The notes under the pieces: model-generated
Seen by the model: only the letters and a program-made list of their open reading frames with translations
Told to the model about the DNA's origin: nothing
The model's database searches: none
Assembly (NCBI GenBank): GCA_026193355.1
Contig: JAPHTL010000167.1
Span: 1-12,534, forward strand
Length of the DNA: 12,534 nt
Direction of reading: 5' to 3'
DNA from: Rhodospirillales bacterium
GTDB lineage: Bacteria > Pseudomonadota > Alphaproteobacteria > Rhodospirillales > JAPHTL01
Made by a program: the position numbers and the translations under genes
In this document: positions 6,467 through 12,301 of the stretch, piece by piece
Numbering within the stretch: position 1 is the first letter of the stretch
Layout of the letters: each line of letters begins with the position of its first letter

Positions 6467-7537
6467 TCAGCGAATCACGCGTTTGCCAACGGCCTTTTGA
6501 AGCGATTTCCGGAGTTCCTTGCCCACCGCGCCGCCATCGCCGGTGATTTTCTCGCGTAACACCACCCGCATCGCATCAATGTGGGCCTTGACGATTTCAA
6601 CCATGTCATCGTCCTCGCGGCATCCCTCACGCGTAACGTCGTAGAGCATCTTCCCGAACACCGTGATCAACGGATAGCCGAAGGTGCCGCCCTGCCCCCT
6701 CAACTCAAGGGCCAGAAGATTGATCTTTTCGAAGTGAACGTTGCGGCGACCGGGCTTTAAAAGCGCCTGGGTGCAAAGGTCGGAAAGTTCGTGCAGATAA
6801 CCCTCCGCCCAGTGCGCAAAATCCAGCCGGGAACGGTTCAGGCTTTCTTCCGCCTTTTCGAGAATGTCGATGGGAATTTCAGCTGCACCGGGGTGGCCAA
6901 GCCCACCTGCCTTGTCCTTCAACCTGTTGGGCAAGCGGAAATACCAGACGGCCGCATCACCCTTTTTCGGCTGTTTCACCTTGTCGCCCGAATAAACGAT
7001 GGCGACATTGGACTCGTCCGTCGTTCGACGGTCCTCCGCCCCGCCTGGACGCCCCCCCTTCCGGCGGCGGCGATCCGGGCCAAAATAGTTGCTGGTGGCG
7101 ACAAACTGGCGGGGATAATCGATCACCTCAAGAATGCGGCGATAAACCGCCGTGACCGAAAACGGCTTGGCCAGGAATTCATTTGCACCGAGATCACGGA
7201 CCGCATTTACATAGTCCACGTCGGCCGCGCCGCTGAGCGCCATGAACGGAACCATCCGGTTGGGCGATTCCTTCGCGGTGCGCAACCAGCGCAGGAGCAG
7301 CAGGCCGTTGACCGGCGCCATGACCAGATCCGAGATCACCAGATCAAGGCCAAGCGCCGTCGTCATATGCGGGTTGTCATGCATGGTCTTGAGGAAATCG
7401 ATGGCCTCCGCACCGTTCGAGGCCGTCATGATACGACCGAAGCCGATATTGCGAAGAACATCCTCCATTGCATTGCGGATATAGCTGTTGTCTTCGACCA
7501 GAAAAACGGACAACCGATCGAAATCGTAAACGGTCAC
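6467..7537 (-). CDS. Response regulator with receiver domain and C-terminal degenerate Hpt-like domain
   Basis: A 356-aa signalling protein. Residues 8-138 form a CheY-like receiver with acidic pocket E15/D16, phosphoacceptor D70 (LVISDLVM), S102 (MALSG) and K124-P125, so it should be phosphorylatable. A basic linker with FGPDRRRR (152-159) follows, typical of alphaproteobacterial receivers. Residues 215-330 are helical and contain LELRGQGGTFGYPLI (277-291), which resembles the core of a histidine phosphotransfer domain, but the position of the phosphorylated histidine is L277. There is no DNA-binding output domain. The GTG at 7537 was chosen because GGGGGA precedes it and the receiver starts at once; the upstream ATG at 7594 falls in the predicted -10. 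No histidine kinase is adjacent, so this is an orphan regulator. Confidence 0.88.
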   Translation of the reverse strand: MTVYDFDRLSVFLVEDNSYIRNAMEDVLRNIGFGRIMTASNGAEAIDFLKTMHDNPHMTTALGLDLVISDLVMAPVNGLLLLRWLRTAKESPNRMVPFMALSGAADVDYVNAVRDLGANEFLAKPFSVTAVYRRILEVIDYPRQFVATSNYFGPDRRRRKGGRPGGAEDRRTTDESNVAIVYSGDKVKQPKKGDAAVWYFRLPNRLKDKAGGLGHPGAAEIPIDILEKAEESLNRSRLDFAHWAEGYLHELSDLCTQALLKPGRRNVHFEKINLLALELRGQGGTFGYPLITVFGKMLYDVTREGCREDDDMVEIVKAHIDAMRVVLREKITGDGGAVGKELRKSLQKAVGKRVIR

Positions 7538-7592
7538 GTTTCCCCCACAACCCTTCCGCAATCCGGCGCGGTTTTCCGAAAAACTTCCGCCT

Positions 7593-7601
7593 ATCATAGC
7601 A
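7593..7601 (-). promoter_or_regulatory. Extended -10 promoter of the response regulator
   Basis: On the minus strand TGC-TATGAT (7601-7593) is a good extended -10 element, placing the start near 7586 and a leader of about 49 nt. No convincing -35 exists at 17 nt, which fits an extended -10 promoter. It is divergent from the gapR promoter within a 192-nt gap. Confidence 0.45.
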
Positions 7602-7660
7602 TGACCACCACCGACGATCCCAACAGAGCTTGCGTATTTTCTGGCCTGAAAAACCTGCGC

Positions 7661-7690
7661 TTGCATGGACGAAGGCGGCAGGGCTATCTT
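7661..7690 (+). promoter_or_regulatory. Candidate sigma70 promoter of gapR
   Basis: TTGCAT (7661-7666), an 18-nt spacer and TATCTT (7685-7690) predict a start near 7697 and a leader of about 33 nt, followed by an AGGGAAGG ribosome site at 7713-7720. Confidence 0.45.
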
Positions 7691-7729
7691 GCCGCCGCAC
7701 CGCAATCAGAAAAGGGAAGGCCAAATCCG

Positions 7730-7975
7730 ATGACGGAAGTTGGTGGAATCGCCGGAGAGCGCCTGCGCTCATTCATTGAGCGAATCGAGCGTCTGGAAGA
7801 AGAAAAGAAAGCCCTCGCGGACGACATTCGCGAAGTCTATTCCGAAGCGAAGGGTGGTGGTTTCGACGTCAAGATCATCCGTCAGGTCATAAAGCTGCGG
7901 AAGCTGGACGCGGCCGACCGGCAGGAACAGGAAGAACTGCTCGTCCTTTATCAGCGCGCACTGGACATGGCCTGA
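7730..7975 (+). CDS. gapR: GapR nucleoid-associated protein (DUF2312 family)
   Basis: An 81-aa protein matching GapR, the small alphaproteobacterial DNA-binding protein that in Caulobacter binds overtwisted AT-rich DNA ahead of replication and transcription and stimulates topoisomerases. The N-terminal two thirds is a long charged coiled coil (AGERLRSFIERIERLEEEK, residues 8-26, then KALADDIREVYSEAKGGGFD). It is followed by the family's most conserved stretch IIRQVIKLRKL and a short helix ending LYQRALDMA. Length and domain match the family throughout. The frame is open further upstream, antisense to the response regulator. The ATG at 7730 is chosen because the family N-terminus begins there and AGGGAAGG lies 9 nt before it. 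It is monocistronic, convergent with the proline-dehydrogenase-like gene 28 nt away. Confidence 0.95.
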   Translation: MTEVGGIAGERLRSFIERIERLEEEKKALADDIREVYSEAKGGGFDVKIIRQVIKLRKLDAADRQEQEELLVLYQRALDMA

Positions 7976-8003
7976 GGCTGATCCTTGTCGGGTGGATCGC
8001 CTT

Positions 8004-8960
8004 CTAGGCGGACAGCCGTTCGGGATAAAGCCACCATCGCTCTCCAAAGGGGAGCAGAAGACGTACGGGAAACCCCTTCGATGACAGGGCCTCTTGCAGG
8101 CGCTCGTTCGCCCCGAGGGGCAATTCCAGCGCATAGGGATCCGACCATCCCGATTGGCCGACAATCCCCAGAACGGCCTTGGCGAGGGCAGCGTCCTTCA
8201 CGGAAAAAATGGGAAAAGCGCTGTTGATCCCCGCCTCTTCGGAAACCAGCAATCGGGCCAGATCCAGATAGTTGTCGCGGATTTCCGATGGCGTCGCAAA
8301 GCCGGGAACACCCGGTGTGGCCGGCGGCCCCTCGACCAGACGAACAGGCGACCGGCGCGCAATCAGTTCCTTCGCGTCAGTCTCGCTGCGCTCCAGCGCG
8401 GCCAGAATGGTGCAACCGGCGCGGACGCCGTGGTGCGAAAATTCCTCGCATGTGGTCATGGCCATTTGCTGGTCACCGATGGACGTTATGTCCACCATGA
8501 TCATATCCCCGCCTCCGACGACCGGGGTCGGGGGCTTTAGTCCATCCTTTATACGCTGTTGGGTTTCTGCCTCTCGGCTTTCGACCGCACGCACGAATCG
8601 GTCGGCCACCCCCAGAACATTGCGCAGGGACGCCGTTTTTGAAATGGCGCCACCCAGGTCATTCACATCAAGGGTTATGGAGACATCAAGGCCGCTTCGC
8701 CCAAGCATGTCCATGGCTTCGGTCAGAATCGCAAGATTACGCCCAATGGCATCGTTCGACGTTACCGGTTCTCCGATCTGCACCAATCCGAACGAGCCAC
8801 CGGAGCGGGAGATATCGCGCGCCATTTCCACCGCTTCCTCCGCATCGCCCCCCGCCATATGAAGGCGCCGGAACCGTTTAACGGACGGCAGGAGCGAGAC
8901 GAGCGAGCGTGTTGCGGGAATGGCGGCGAGCGACATGATGGCGTTCTGCAGGCCCCCCAT
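8004..8960 (-). CDS. Proline dehydrogenase-like protein, divergent active site
   Basis: A 318-aa protein that aligns along its length with monofunctional proline dehydrogenase, the FAD-dependent TIM barrel oxidising proline to pyrroline-5-carboxylate. Recognisable landmarks are RRLHMAGGDAEEAVEMARDI (31-50, start of the barrel), QIGEPV for the usual LLGE, D157 in MIMVDIT for the conserved Asp, RLVEGPP (207-213) for RLVKGAY, and the tail LPFGERWWLYPERLSA (303-318) for VPYGRDWYPYLxRR. Several residues expected to hold FAD or proline are changed: the barrel lysine is T96, the Lys of RLVKG is E210, and the substrate Arg-Arg pair is E314-R315. Proline oxidation is therefore doubtful. The ATG has an excellent GGGAGGAA upstream. 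No P5C dehydrogenase is adjacent, and a terminator separates it from rpmJ. Confidence 0.75.
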   Translation of the reverse strand: MGGLQNAIMSLAAIPATRSLVSLLPSVKRFRRLHMAGGDAEEAVEMARDISRSGGSFGLVQIGEPVTSNDAIGRNLAILTEAMDMLGRSGLDVSITLDVNDLGGAISKTASLRNVLGVADRFVRAVESREAETQQRIKDGLKPPTPVVGGGDMIMVDITSIGDQQMAMTTCEEFSHHGVRAGCTILAALERSETDAKELIARRSPVRLVEGPPATPGVPGFATPSEIRDNYLDLARLLVSEEAGINSAFPIFSVKDAALAKAVLGIVGQSGWSDPYALELPLGANERLQEALSSKGFPVRLLLPFGERWWLYPERLSA

Positions 8961-9039
8961 GTCGGTTTCCTCCCATCAATCACCCGTAAACACCCCACCC
9001 CCCACGCTTTTATTGTGGAACCGTGTGGCGGCAGGATTC

Positions 9040-9068
9040 ATTATGTACGGGTATCGGCAGAATTCCAA
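9040..9068 (-). promoter_or_regulatory. Candidate sigma70 promoter of the proline dehydrogenase-like gene
   Basis: On the minus strand TTGGAA (9068-9063), a 17-nt spacer and CATAAT (9045-9040) predict a start near 9033 and a leader of about 72 nt. It lies just past the rpmJ terminator, so the gene is probably a separate transcript. Confidence 0.45.
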
Positions 9069-9096
9069 CAACCGGGAATAGTTATCCGGGCAAAAC

Positions 9097-9121
9097 AAAA
9101 CCGCGCCTGTGGCGCGGTTTT
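9097..9121 (-). terminator. Rho-independent terminator after rpmJ, possibly bidirectional
   Basis: An 11-bp perfect stem (AAAACCGCGCC / GGCGCGGTTTT) with a 3-nt loop (TGT). Read on the minus strand it ends in TTTTGTTTTG, about 50 nt past the rpmJ stop. Read on the plus strand it ends in five T residues, so it could also stop antisense transcription. Confidence 0.85.
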
Positions 9122-9133
9122 TGGGGCTTCGTC

Positions 9134-9155
9134 CGCGCTGCGTTCAGGCAGCGCG
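9134..9155. repeat. Hairpin between the rpmJ stop and its terminator
   Basis: A perfect 8-bp stem (CGCGCTGC at 9134-9141, GCAGCGCG at 9148-9155) with a 6-nt loop and no T tract on either side. It lies in the rpmJ 3' untranslated region and may protect the 3' end of the mRNA; that role is inference. Confidence 0.5.
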
Positions 9156-9169
9156 CATGAAGGATCGGT

Positions 9170-9295
9170 TCAGCCCTGACGAGCCTTGAACCGTGGATTC
9201 TTCTTGTTGATCACGTAAACGCGGCCACGGCGCCGAACGATGCGGCAATGCTTGTCGCGCTCTTTCGCGGTTTTCAACGAATTCCGAACCTTCAT
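9170..9295 (-). CDS. rpmJ: 50S ribosomal protein L36, zinc-independent (C-minus) type
   Basis: A 41-aa highly basic protein beginning MKVRNSLKTAKERDKHC and ending NPRFKARQG, the signature of bacterial L36, the smallest protein of the large ribosomal subunit. The four-residue zinc ribbon of the classical form is absent: only H16-C17 remain, where zinc-binding L36 has CxxC...C...H. This is the form alphaproteobacteria usually encode as their only L36, so no second copy need exist. The gene stands alone, outside the main ribosomal protein operon, with its own promoter, a GAGGG ribosome site upstream and a strong terminator downstream. Its length equals that of the alphaproteobacterial form. Confidence 0.96.
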   Translation of the reverse strand: MKVRNSLKTAKERDKHCRIVRRRGRVYVINKKNPRFKARQG

Positions 9296-9307
9296 AACCC
9301 TACCCTC

Positions 9308-9334
9308 AAAATAAAAACCACCACACTCAGGTGG
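9308..9334 (-). promoter_or_regulatory. Terminator-like hairpin in the rpmJ leader
   Basis: On the minus strand CCACC (9334-9330) pairs with GGTGG (9322-9318) across a 7-nt loop and is followed at once by TTTTTATTTT (9317-9308), directly before the ribosome site. The element starts only about 5 nt after the predicted transcription start, so it would sit in the 5' leader. The stem is short (5 bp, 4 of them G-C). It could be an attenuator, a stability element, or a leftover terminator of the methyltransferase gene upstream. Confidence 0.4.
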
Positions 9335-9345
9335 CCGGAGCCGGG

Positions 9346-9374
9346 AAAATAAGGGGATCGGTTCACGCTGTCAA
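9346..9374 (-). promoter_or_regulatory. Strong sigma70 promoter of rpmJ
   Basis: On the minus strand there is a consensus -35 TTGACA (9374-9369), a 17-nt spacer and TATTTT (9351-9346). The predicted start is near 9339, giving a leader of about 44 nt. It is among the best promoter matches in the window, as expected for a ribosomal protein gene. Confidence 0.7.
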
Positions 9375-9430
9375 CGCCTGAAACGTCAATGCAGCGGGCT
9401 TTTTTCCGCCTCTCGCAGCGCCATACGCCA

Positions 9431-10366
9431 TCAGAAGCGTTTTTCTGGCAATTTGATTGCGTCATAGCGGTAGACCCGCAGCCCGCCACTGTCGATCGCG
9501 CTGATCCGGTAAAGCCAGAACTCGCATTCGGCGATCAGCGCCTCGGCGAAATCCGGCGTCAGATCCGGTTTGGTCAGTTCCCCAAGCAACCGCAGCCACC
9601 CACCCAGAACCCGCGAACGGTATTCGGCCGAAATGTCTTCGGCTACACGCACATCGAACTCACGCCCGGAAAGATAGTTATAGACCTGTTTCGCCGTCCA
9701 CAGGTGAGGGCGCACCGGTTCATGAGAGAACCACCTGCGAACCGCCTCGTCCGGTTCATCCGCGTTGGGAAGGACAAAATCGGTGAAAAGAAGGTGGCCA
9801 TCGACCCGAAGCGCCCCTTCGATGGTATTGAACAACTGTTCCTTGTTGGCCACCGTGAAGAAGGACTCGAAGCCAACGATGGCGTTGTACTTCTTTTCCT
9901 GCAACGTCAGATCTTCGGGATTGAACAGCTTGATCGGGGCCTTGCGCTGCATCCCCGCCCGCGTCGAACGCTCCATTCCCAATTCAGCAAGTTCGGGGAT
10001 GGATTCCAGGCCATCGACCCAAACACCGCAGTCTTCGGCCCAGGCGCGAGATTCGCCGCCAAGCCCCGCGCCGATGTTCAGCATGCTCGTCGCCTCGCTG
10101 AGGCCAAGCATGCGCGTAAAATCCAGAATGAATTTCTCGCCGCCGGGAATGATGAAATCCCCTCCCCACAACCGGTTGGCGACAACAAGCCTCTGGGGCG
10201 GCCAGATCGCCGCAGGGGCTTCCTCGGGCGCATCCCCTTCTACGTCGTCCCGCGTCGCAGCCCGGGGCGCAGGACGGGAGCGGGTCCGTTCCGCAGGTTT
10301 ACCGCGAACCCAGGCAGCAACCCGTTTTATGATCGATTGCTTGGCCATCACAGATTTCGGAGCCAT
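9431..10366 (-). CDS. Class I SAM-dependent methyltransferase
   Basis: A 311-aa protein with a basic, probably disordered N-terminus (residues 8-50, rich in Arg, Pro and Ala) and then a Rossmann-fold methyltransferase domain. Motif I is MLNIGAGLGGESRAWAE (95-111, GxGxG-like). LESIPEL is the acidic end of strand 2, and KYNAIVGFESFFTVANKEQLF with the following ALRVDGHLLFTDFVLP matches motifs II-III. The layout resembles sarcosine- and phosphoethanolamine-type N-methyltransferases (segment RLWGGDFIIPGGEKFILDF before motif I), but the acceptor is unknown. GGAGG abuts the ATG at 10366 with no spacer, so initiation at 10348 (MAKQS) or another site is possible. It is divergent from rssA, and its stop lies 135 nt ahead of the rpmJ start codon. 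Confidence 0.88.
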   Translation of the reverse strand: MAPKSVMAKQSIIKRVAAWVRGKPAERTRSRPAPRAATRDDVEGDAPEEAPAAIWPPQRLVVANRLWGGDFIIPGGEKFILDFTRMLGLSEATSMLNIGAGLGGESRAWAEDCGVWVDGLESIPELAELGMERSTRAGMQRKAPIKLFNPEDLTLQEKKYNAIVGFESFFTVANKEQLFNTIEGALRVDGHLLFTDFVLPNADEPDEAVRRWFSHEPVRPHLWTAKQVYNYLSGREFDVRVAEDISAEYRSRVLGGWLRLLGELTKPDLTPDFAEALIAECEFWLYRISAIDSGGLRVYRYDAIKLPEKRF

Positions 10367-10415
10367 CCTCCAGGGAATTTTACCGACGCCCCCTCCTTAT
10401 CGACAAGAGTTTCAG

Positions 10416-10424
10416 ATTATACCA
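10416..10424 (-). promoter_or_regulatory. Extended -10 promoter of the methyltransferase gene
   Basis: On the minus strand TGG-TATAAT (10424-10416) is a consensus extended -10, with only weak AT-rich sequence at -35. The predicted start is near 10409, leaving a leader of about 43 nt to ATG 10366. The leader also contains an unused AAGGAGG near 10400-10390 with no start codon at a useful distance. Confidence 0.6.
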
Positions 10425-10501
10425 ATAAATACTTGGGCATTATTAAGGAGATCCTAAAGTTTCTGACTGGAATTCTCGCGCGCTTCCATTCCGATCACGC
10501 C

Positions 10502-10530
10502 TTGGCAGGCCGGCGCGCCACCCATAGTAT
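10502..10530 (+). promoter_or_regulatory. Sigma70 promoter of the rssA-like gene
   Basis: TTGGCA (10502-10507), a 17-nt spacer and TAGTAT (10525-10530) predict a start near 10537 and a leader of about 31 nt with a GGAAGAA ribosome site. The spacer contains the 8-bp palindrome GGCGCGCC, which may be chance in GC-rich DNA. Confidence 0.6.
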
Positions 10531-10567
10531 CGCGTGAACACTCTATTCTGATCTGGGACTGGAAGAA

Positions 10568-11539
10568 ATGGCCAAGCCTCGTATCGGTCTGGCGCTCGGA
10601 AGCGGGTCCGCCCGTGGCTGGGCGCATATCGGCGTGATCAACACACTGCGGGAATCAGGGATCGAGGCGGATATCGTTTCCGGGTGCTCGATGGGCGCGT
10701 TCGTCGGCGCCGCCATGGTGACGGGAAATCTGGACAGACTCGATCACTGGGTCCGCGATCTGGATTGGAAGGATGTCATCGGGCTCATGGACTTCCGCCT
10801 GAAAGGCGGCGGCTTCATCGAAGGCGACAGGCTTATGCGTTATTTCGGTGAACGCCAGAAGGATGTCGCGATCGAAAGCCTTGACCGCCCATTCGGCGCC
10901 ATAGCCACCGACCTTTCCTCCGGACGGGAGGTCTGGCTGCGCGAAGGATCCATCTTCAATGCCGTTCGCGCCTCGGTTGCGCTTCCCGGCCTGATGAGTC
11001 CGGCGAAATCAGGTGACCGCTGGCTGGTCGACGGGGGCCTCGTCAACCCCGTGCCTGTCTCACTGTGCCGGGCAATGGGGGCGGACATGGTGATCGCCGT
11101 CAATCTCAACGGCAATATCGTGGGCAAACGGCGCAATCCGCCGAATGGCCGAAAGAACAAATCTGGCAGGATTGACGGGCCGTCCATTTTCTCGCGGATT
11201 GGCAGTGAAATTCCCGAAGGAATCCGAAACGGAGCCGACCGCCTGTTCGGCCAAATCCGCGACAGTGCAGAGGCGCGGTTGCTTTCCGGGTTGTTTTCCG
11301 GGGGGGAAGAGCGCCCCTCCTATATCGATGTCGTCGGCGATTCCATCAACATCATGCAGGACCACATCACCCGCAGCCGCATGGCAGGCGACCCACCGGA
11401 GGTGGTCATCGCGCCGCGCCTCAGCCACATTCACCTGATGGAATTCAACCGCGCCGAAGAAACCATCGAAGAGGGTTGCAGCGCCACGCGGCGAATGATG
11501 CCCGCCATAAGGGAGGCGATCGATAGACTGGAGGAATAA
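10568..11539 (+). CDS. rssA: Patatin-like phospholipase, RssA type
   Basis: A 323-aa lipid acyl hydrolase of the patatin/NTE fold. The oxyanion loop is GSGSARGWAHIG (11-22). The nucleophile elbow is GCSMG (39-43) with Ser41, and the catalytic dyad partner is D155 in WLVDGGLVNPVPV. The protein follows E. coli RssA closely, including GLALGSGxARGWxHIGVIN at the start and the C-terminal RSRMAGDPPEVVIAP segment, with usual length (about 300 aa). No signal peptide is seen, so it should act in the cytoplasm or at the inner-membrane face, on phospholipid or acyl esters. E. coli rssA is linked to rssB, but no rssB homologue lies beside it here. It is convergent with the lipoprotein gene, 4 nt apart, with no visible terminator. 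ATG 10568 follows GGAAGAA. Confidence 0.93.
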   Translation: MAKPRIGLALGSGSARGWAHIGVINTLRESGIEADIVSGCSMGAFVGAAMVTGNLDRLDHWVRDLDWKDVIGLMDFRLKGGGFIEGDRLMRYFGERQKDVAIESLDRPFGAIATDLSSGREVWLREGSIFNAVRASVALPGLMSPAKSGDRWLVDGGLVNPVPVSLCRAMGADMVIAVNLNGNIVGKRRNPPNGRKNKSGRIDGPSIFSRIGSEIPEGIRNGADRLFGQIRDSAEARLLSGLFSGGEERPSYIDVVGDSINIMQDHITRSRMAGDPPEVVIAPRLSHIHLMEFNRAEETIEEGCSATRRMMPAIREAIDRLEE

Positions 11540-11543
11540 CCCC

Positions 11544-12074
11544 CTAGTTTTCGACGAACAACGCGACGCCAAGATCGTGCATCAGCGACTTGAAGCGGGG
11601 GTCGTCCGGCCCAGACAAGCCTTCCGCCCGCCCTTCCGCATCAGACAGACGGCGATCCCCGGTGCAGAACACGGCGCGCACCGTTGTCCAGTCCGCCTCC
11701 ACCGTCAGTTCCGGCATCTCGCCACGGCACAGCCGTTCCCCGTTGAGGTTCTTCGGCGCGCCGAAAACGACGATCACCCGCACATCCGGGTTTGCAACCA
11801 TTTCGACGCGCTCTTCGAAGGAAACGATCCGCCCCTTGACCGCCTTGCTCAGGCCCGCCATGACGCCGGCCCGTGTTTCGGGTTCTCGTCCTGGAAAGGG
11901 CGCACCGTAGACCAAGGCCATCATCGGTCCATTGCGGGTGGCGTCAACCATGACGCTTTCGACAATGGGTCCCACGTAAAAAAGCTGCGCAACCATCGGC
12001 CCCTGATCGCAACCAGCGGCCGGAACGATAGCCGCCGCGATAGCCGCTAGGCGCCCCAGAATTCCCTTGCCCAT
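11544..12074 (-). CDS. Predicted lipoprotein of unknown function
   Basis: A 176-aa protein that I do not recognise. It begins MGKGILGRLAAIAAAIVPAAGC: a basic n-region, a short hydrophobic core and a lipobox-like AAG-C22, so it is probably a lipid-anchored envelope protein. Residue +2 is Asp (CDQG), which in enterobacteria signals inner-membrane retention; whether this holds here is unknown. The mature part alternates beta-like hydrophobic stretches (VRVIVVFGAP, 98-107; TTVRAVFC, 130-137) and has two further cysteines, C116 and C137, that could form a disulfide. The ATG at 12074 has AAGGGG about 11 nt upstream; the frame is open for 33 more codons upstream, but those lack a signal sequence. 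It stands alone between convergent rssA and divergent mmsA. Confidence 0.75.
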   Translation of the reverse strand: MGKGILGRLAAIAAAIVPAAGCDQGPMVAQLFYVGPIVESVMVDATRNGPMMALVYGAPFPGREPETRAGVMAGLSKAVKGRIVSFEERVEMVANPDVRVIVVFGAPKNLNGERLCRGEMPELTVEADWTTVRAVFCTGDRRLSDAEGRAEGLSGPDDPRFKSLMHDLGVALFVEN

Positions 12075-12179
12075 CCTGTCCGTCCCCTTCCGTTTGCCCG
12101 ATACGATCAACTGCCTCCAAAAGGACCCGATCGCCAGTATCAAATCATCATCAAATTTCCATGATCGTCGCATCTGGTT

Positions 12180-12202
12180 ATCTTTCCACGAAGCGGAAAG
12201 AT
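12180..12202. repeat. Stem-loop inverted repeat upstream of mmsA
   Basis: ATCTTTCC (12180-12187) and GGAAAGAT (12195-12202) are a perfect 8-bp inverted repeat with a 7-nt loop. The right arm overlaps a second possible pairing, CGCATC (12169-12174) with GATGCG (12200-12205), so two mutually exclusive structures are possible. It sits in the 227-nt gap between the lipoprotein gene and mmsA. Confidence 0.45.
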
Positions 12203-12233
12203 GCGATAATCATCTTTTCCAGACAGTCATTTT

Positions 12234-12253
12234 AATTTATCATTCGATAAATT
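12234..12253. promoter_or_regulatory. Candidate operator upstream of mmsA: perfect AT-rich inverted repeat
   Basis: Half-sites AATTTATC (12234-12241) and GATAAATT (12246-12253) form a perfect 8-bp dyad around the 4-nt spacer ATTC, in markedly AT-rich DNA about 50 nt before the mmsA start codon. A -10-like TACACT follows at 12258-12263. The spacing of the half-sites suits a dimeric repressor or activator bound at the mmsA promoter. I cannot name the protein. Confidence 0.45.
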
Positions 12254-12301
12254 CAAATACACTGCAGATTGATCAGGCACCCCATAATGGAGAGCGCGAA
12301 A

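Noticed and set aside
7538..7705. Upstream extension of the response regulator to the ATG at 7705
   Set aside because: The added 56 residues have no homology to receivers, and the predicted promoter lies inside them. The GTG at 7537 has a ribosome site and starts the domain.
6791..7729. Upstream extension of gapR by 313 codons
   Set aside because: It is antisense to the response regulator, and GapR proteins are about 80-90 aa and begin at the chosen ATG.
10509..10519. GGCGCGCC/GCCGGC palindromes as an operator for rssA
   Set aside because: Short GC palindromes are expected by chance at this base composition, and nothing else supports a binding site.
9389..10537. 382-codon open frame on the plus strand
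   Set aside because: It is the antisense shadow of the methyltransferase gene, low in complexity, with no motif or ribosome site.
10568..11539. GSGSARG oxyanion loop of the patatin protein as an unusual variant
   Set aside because: The same form occurs in E. coli RssA and its relatives, so it is typical of the subfamily.
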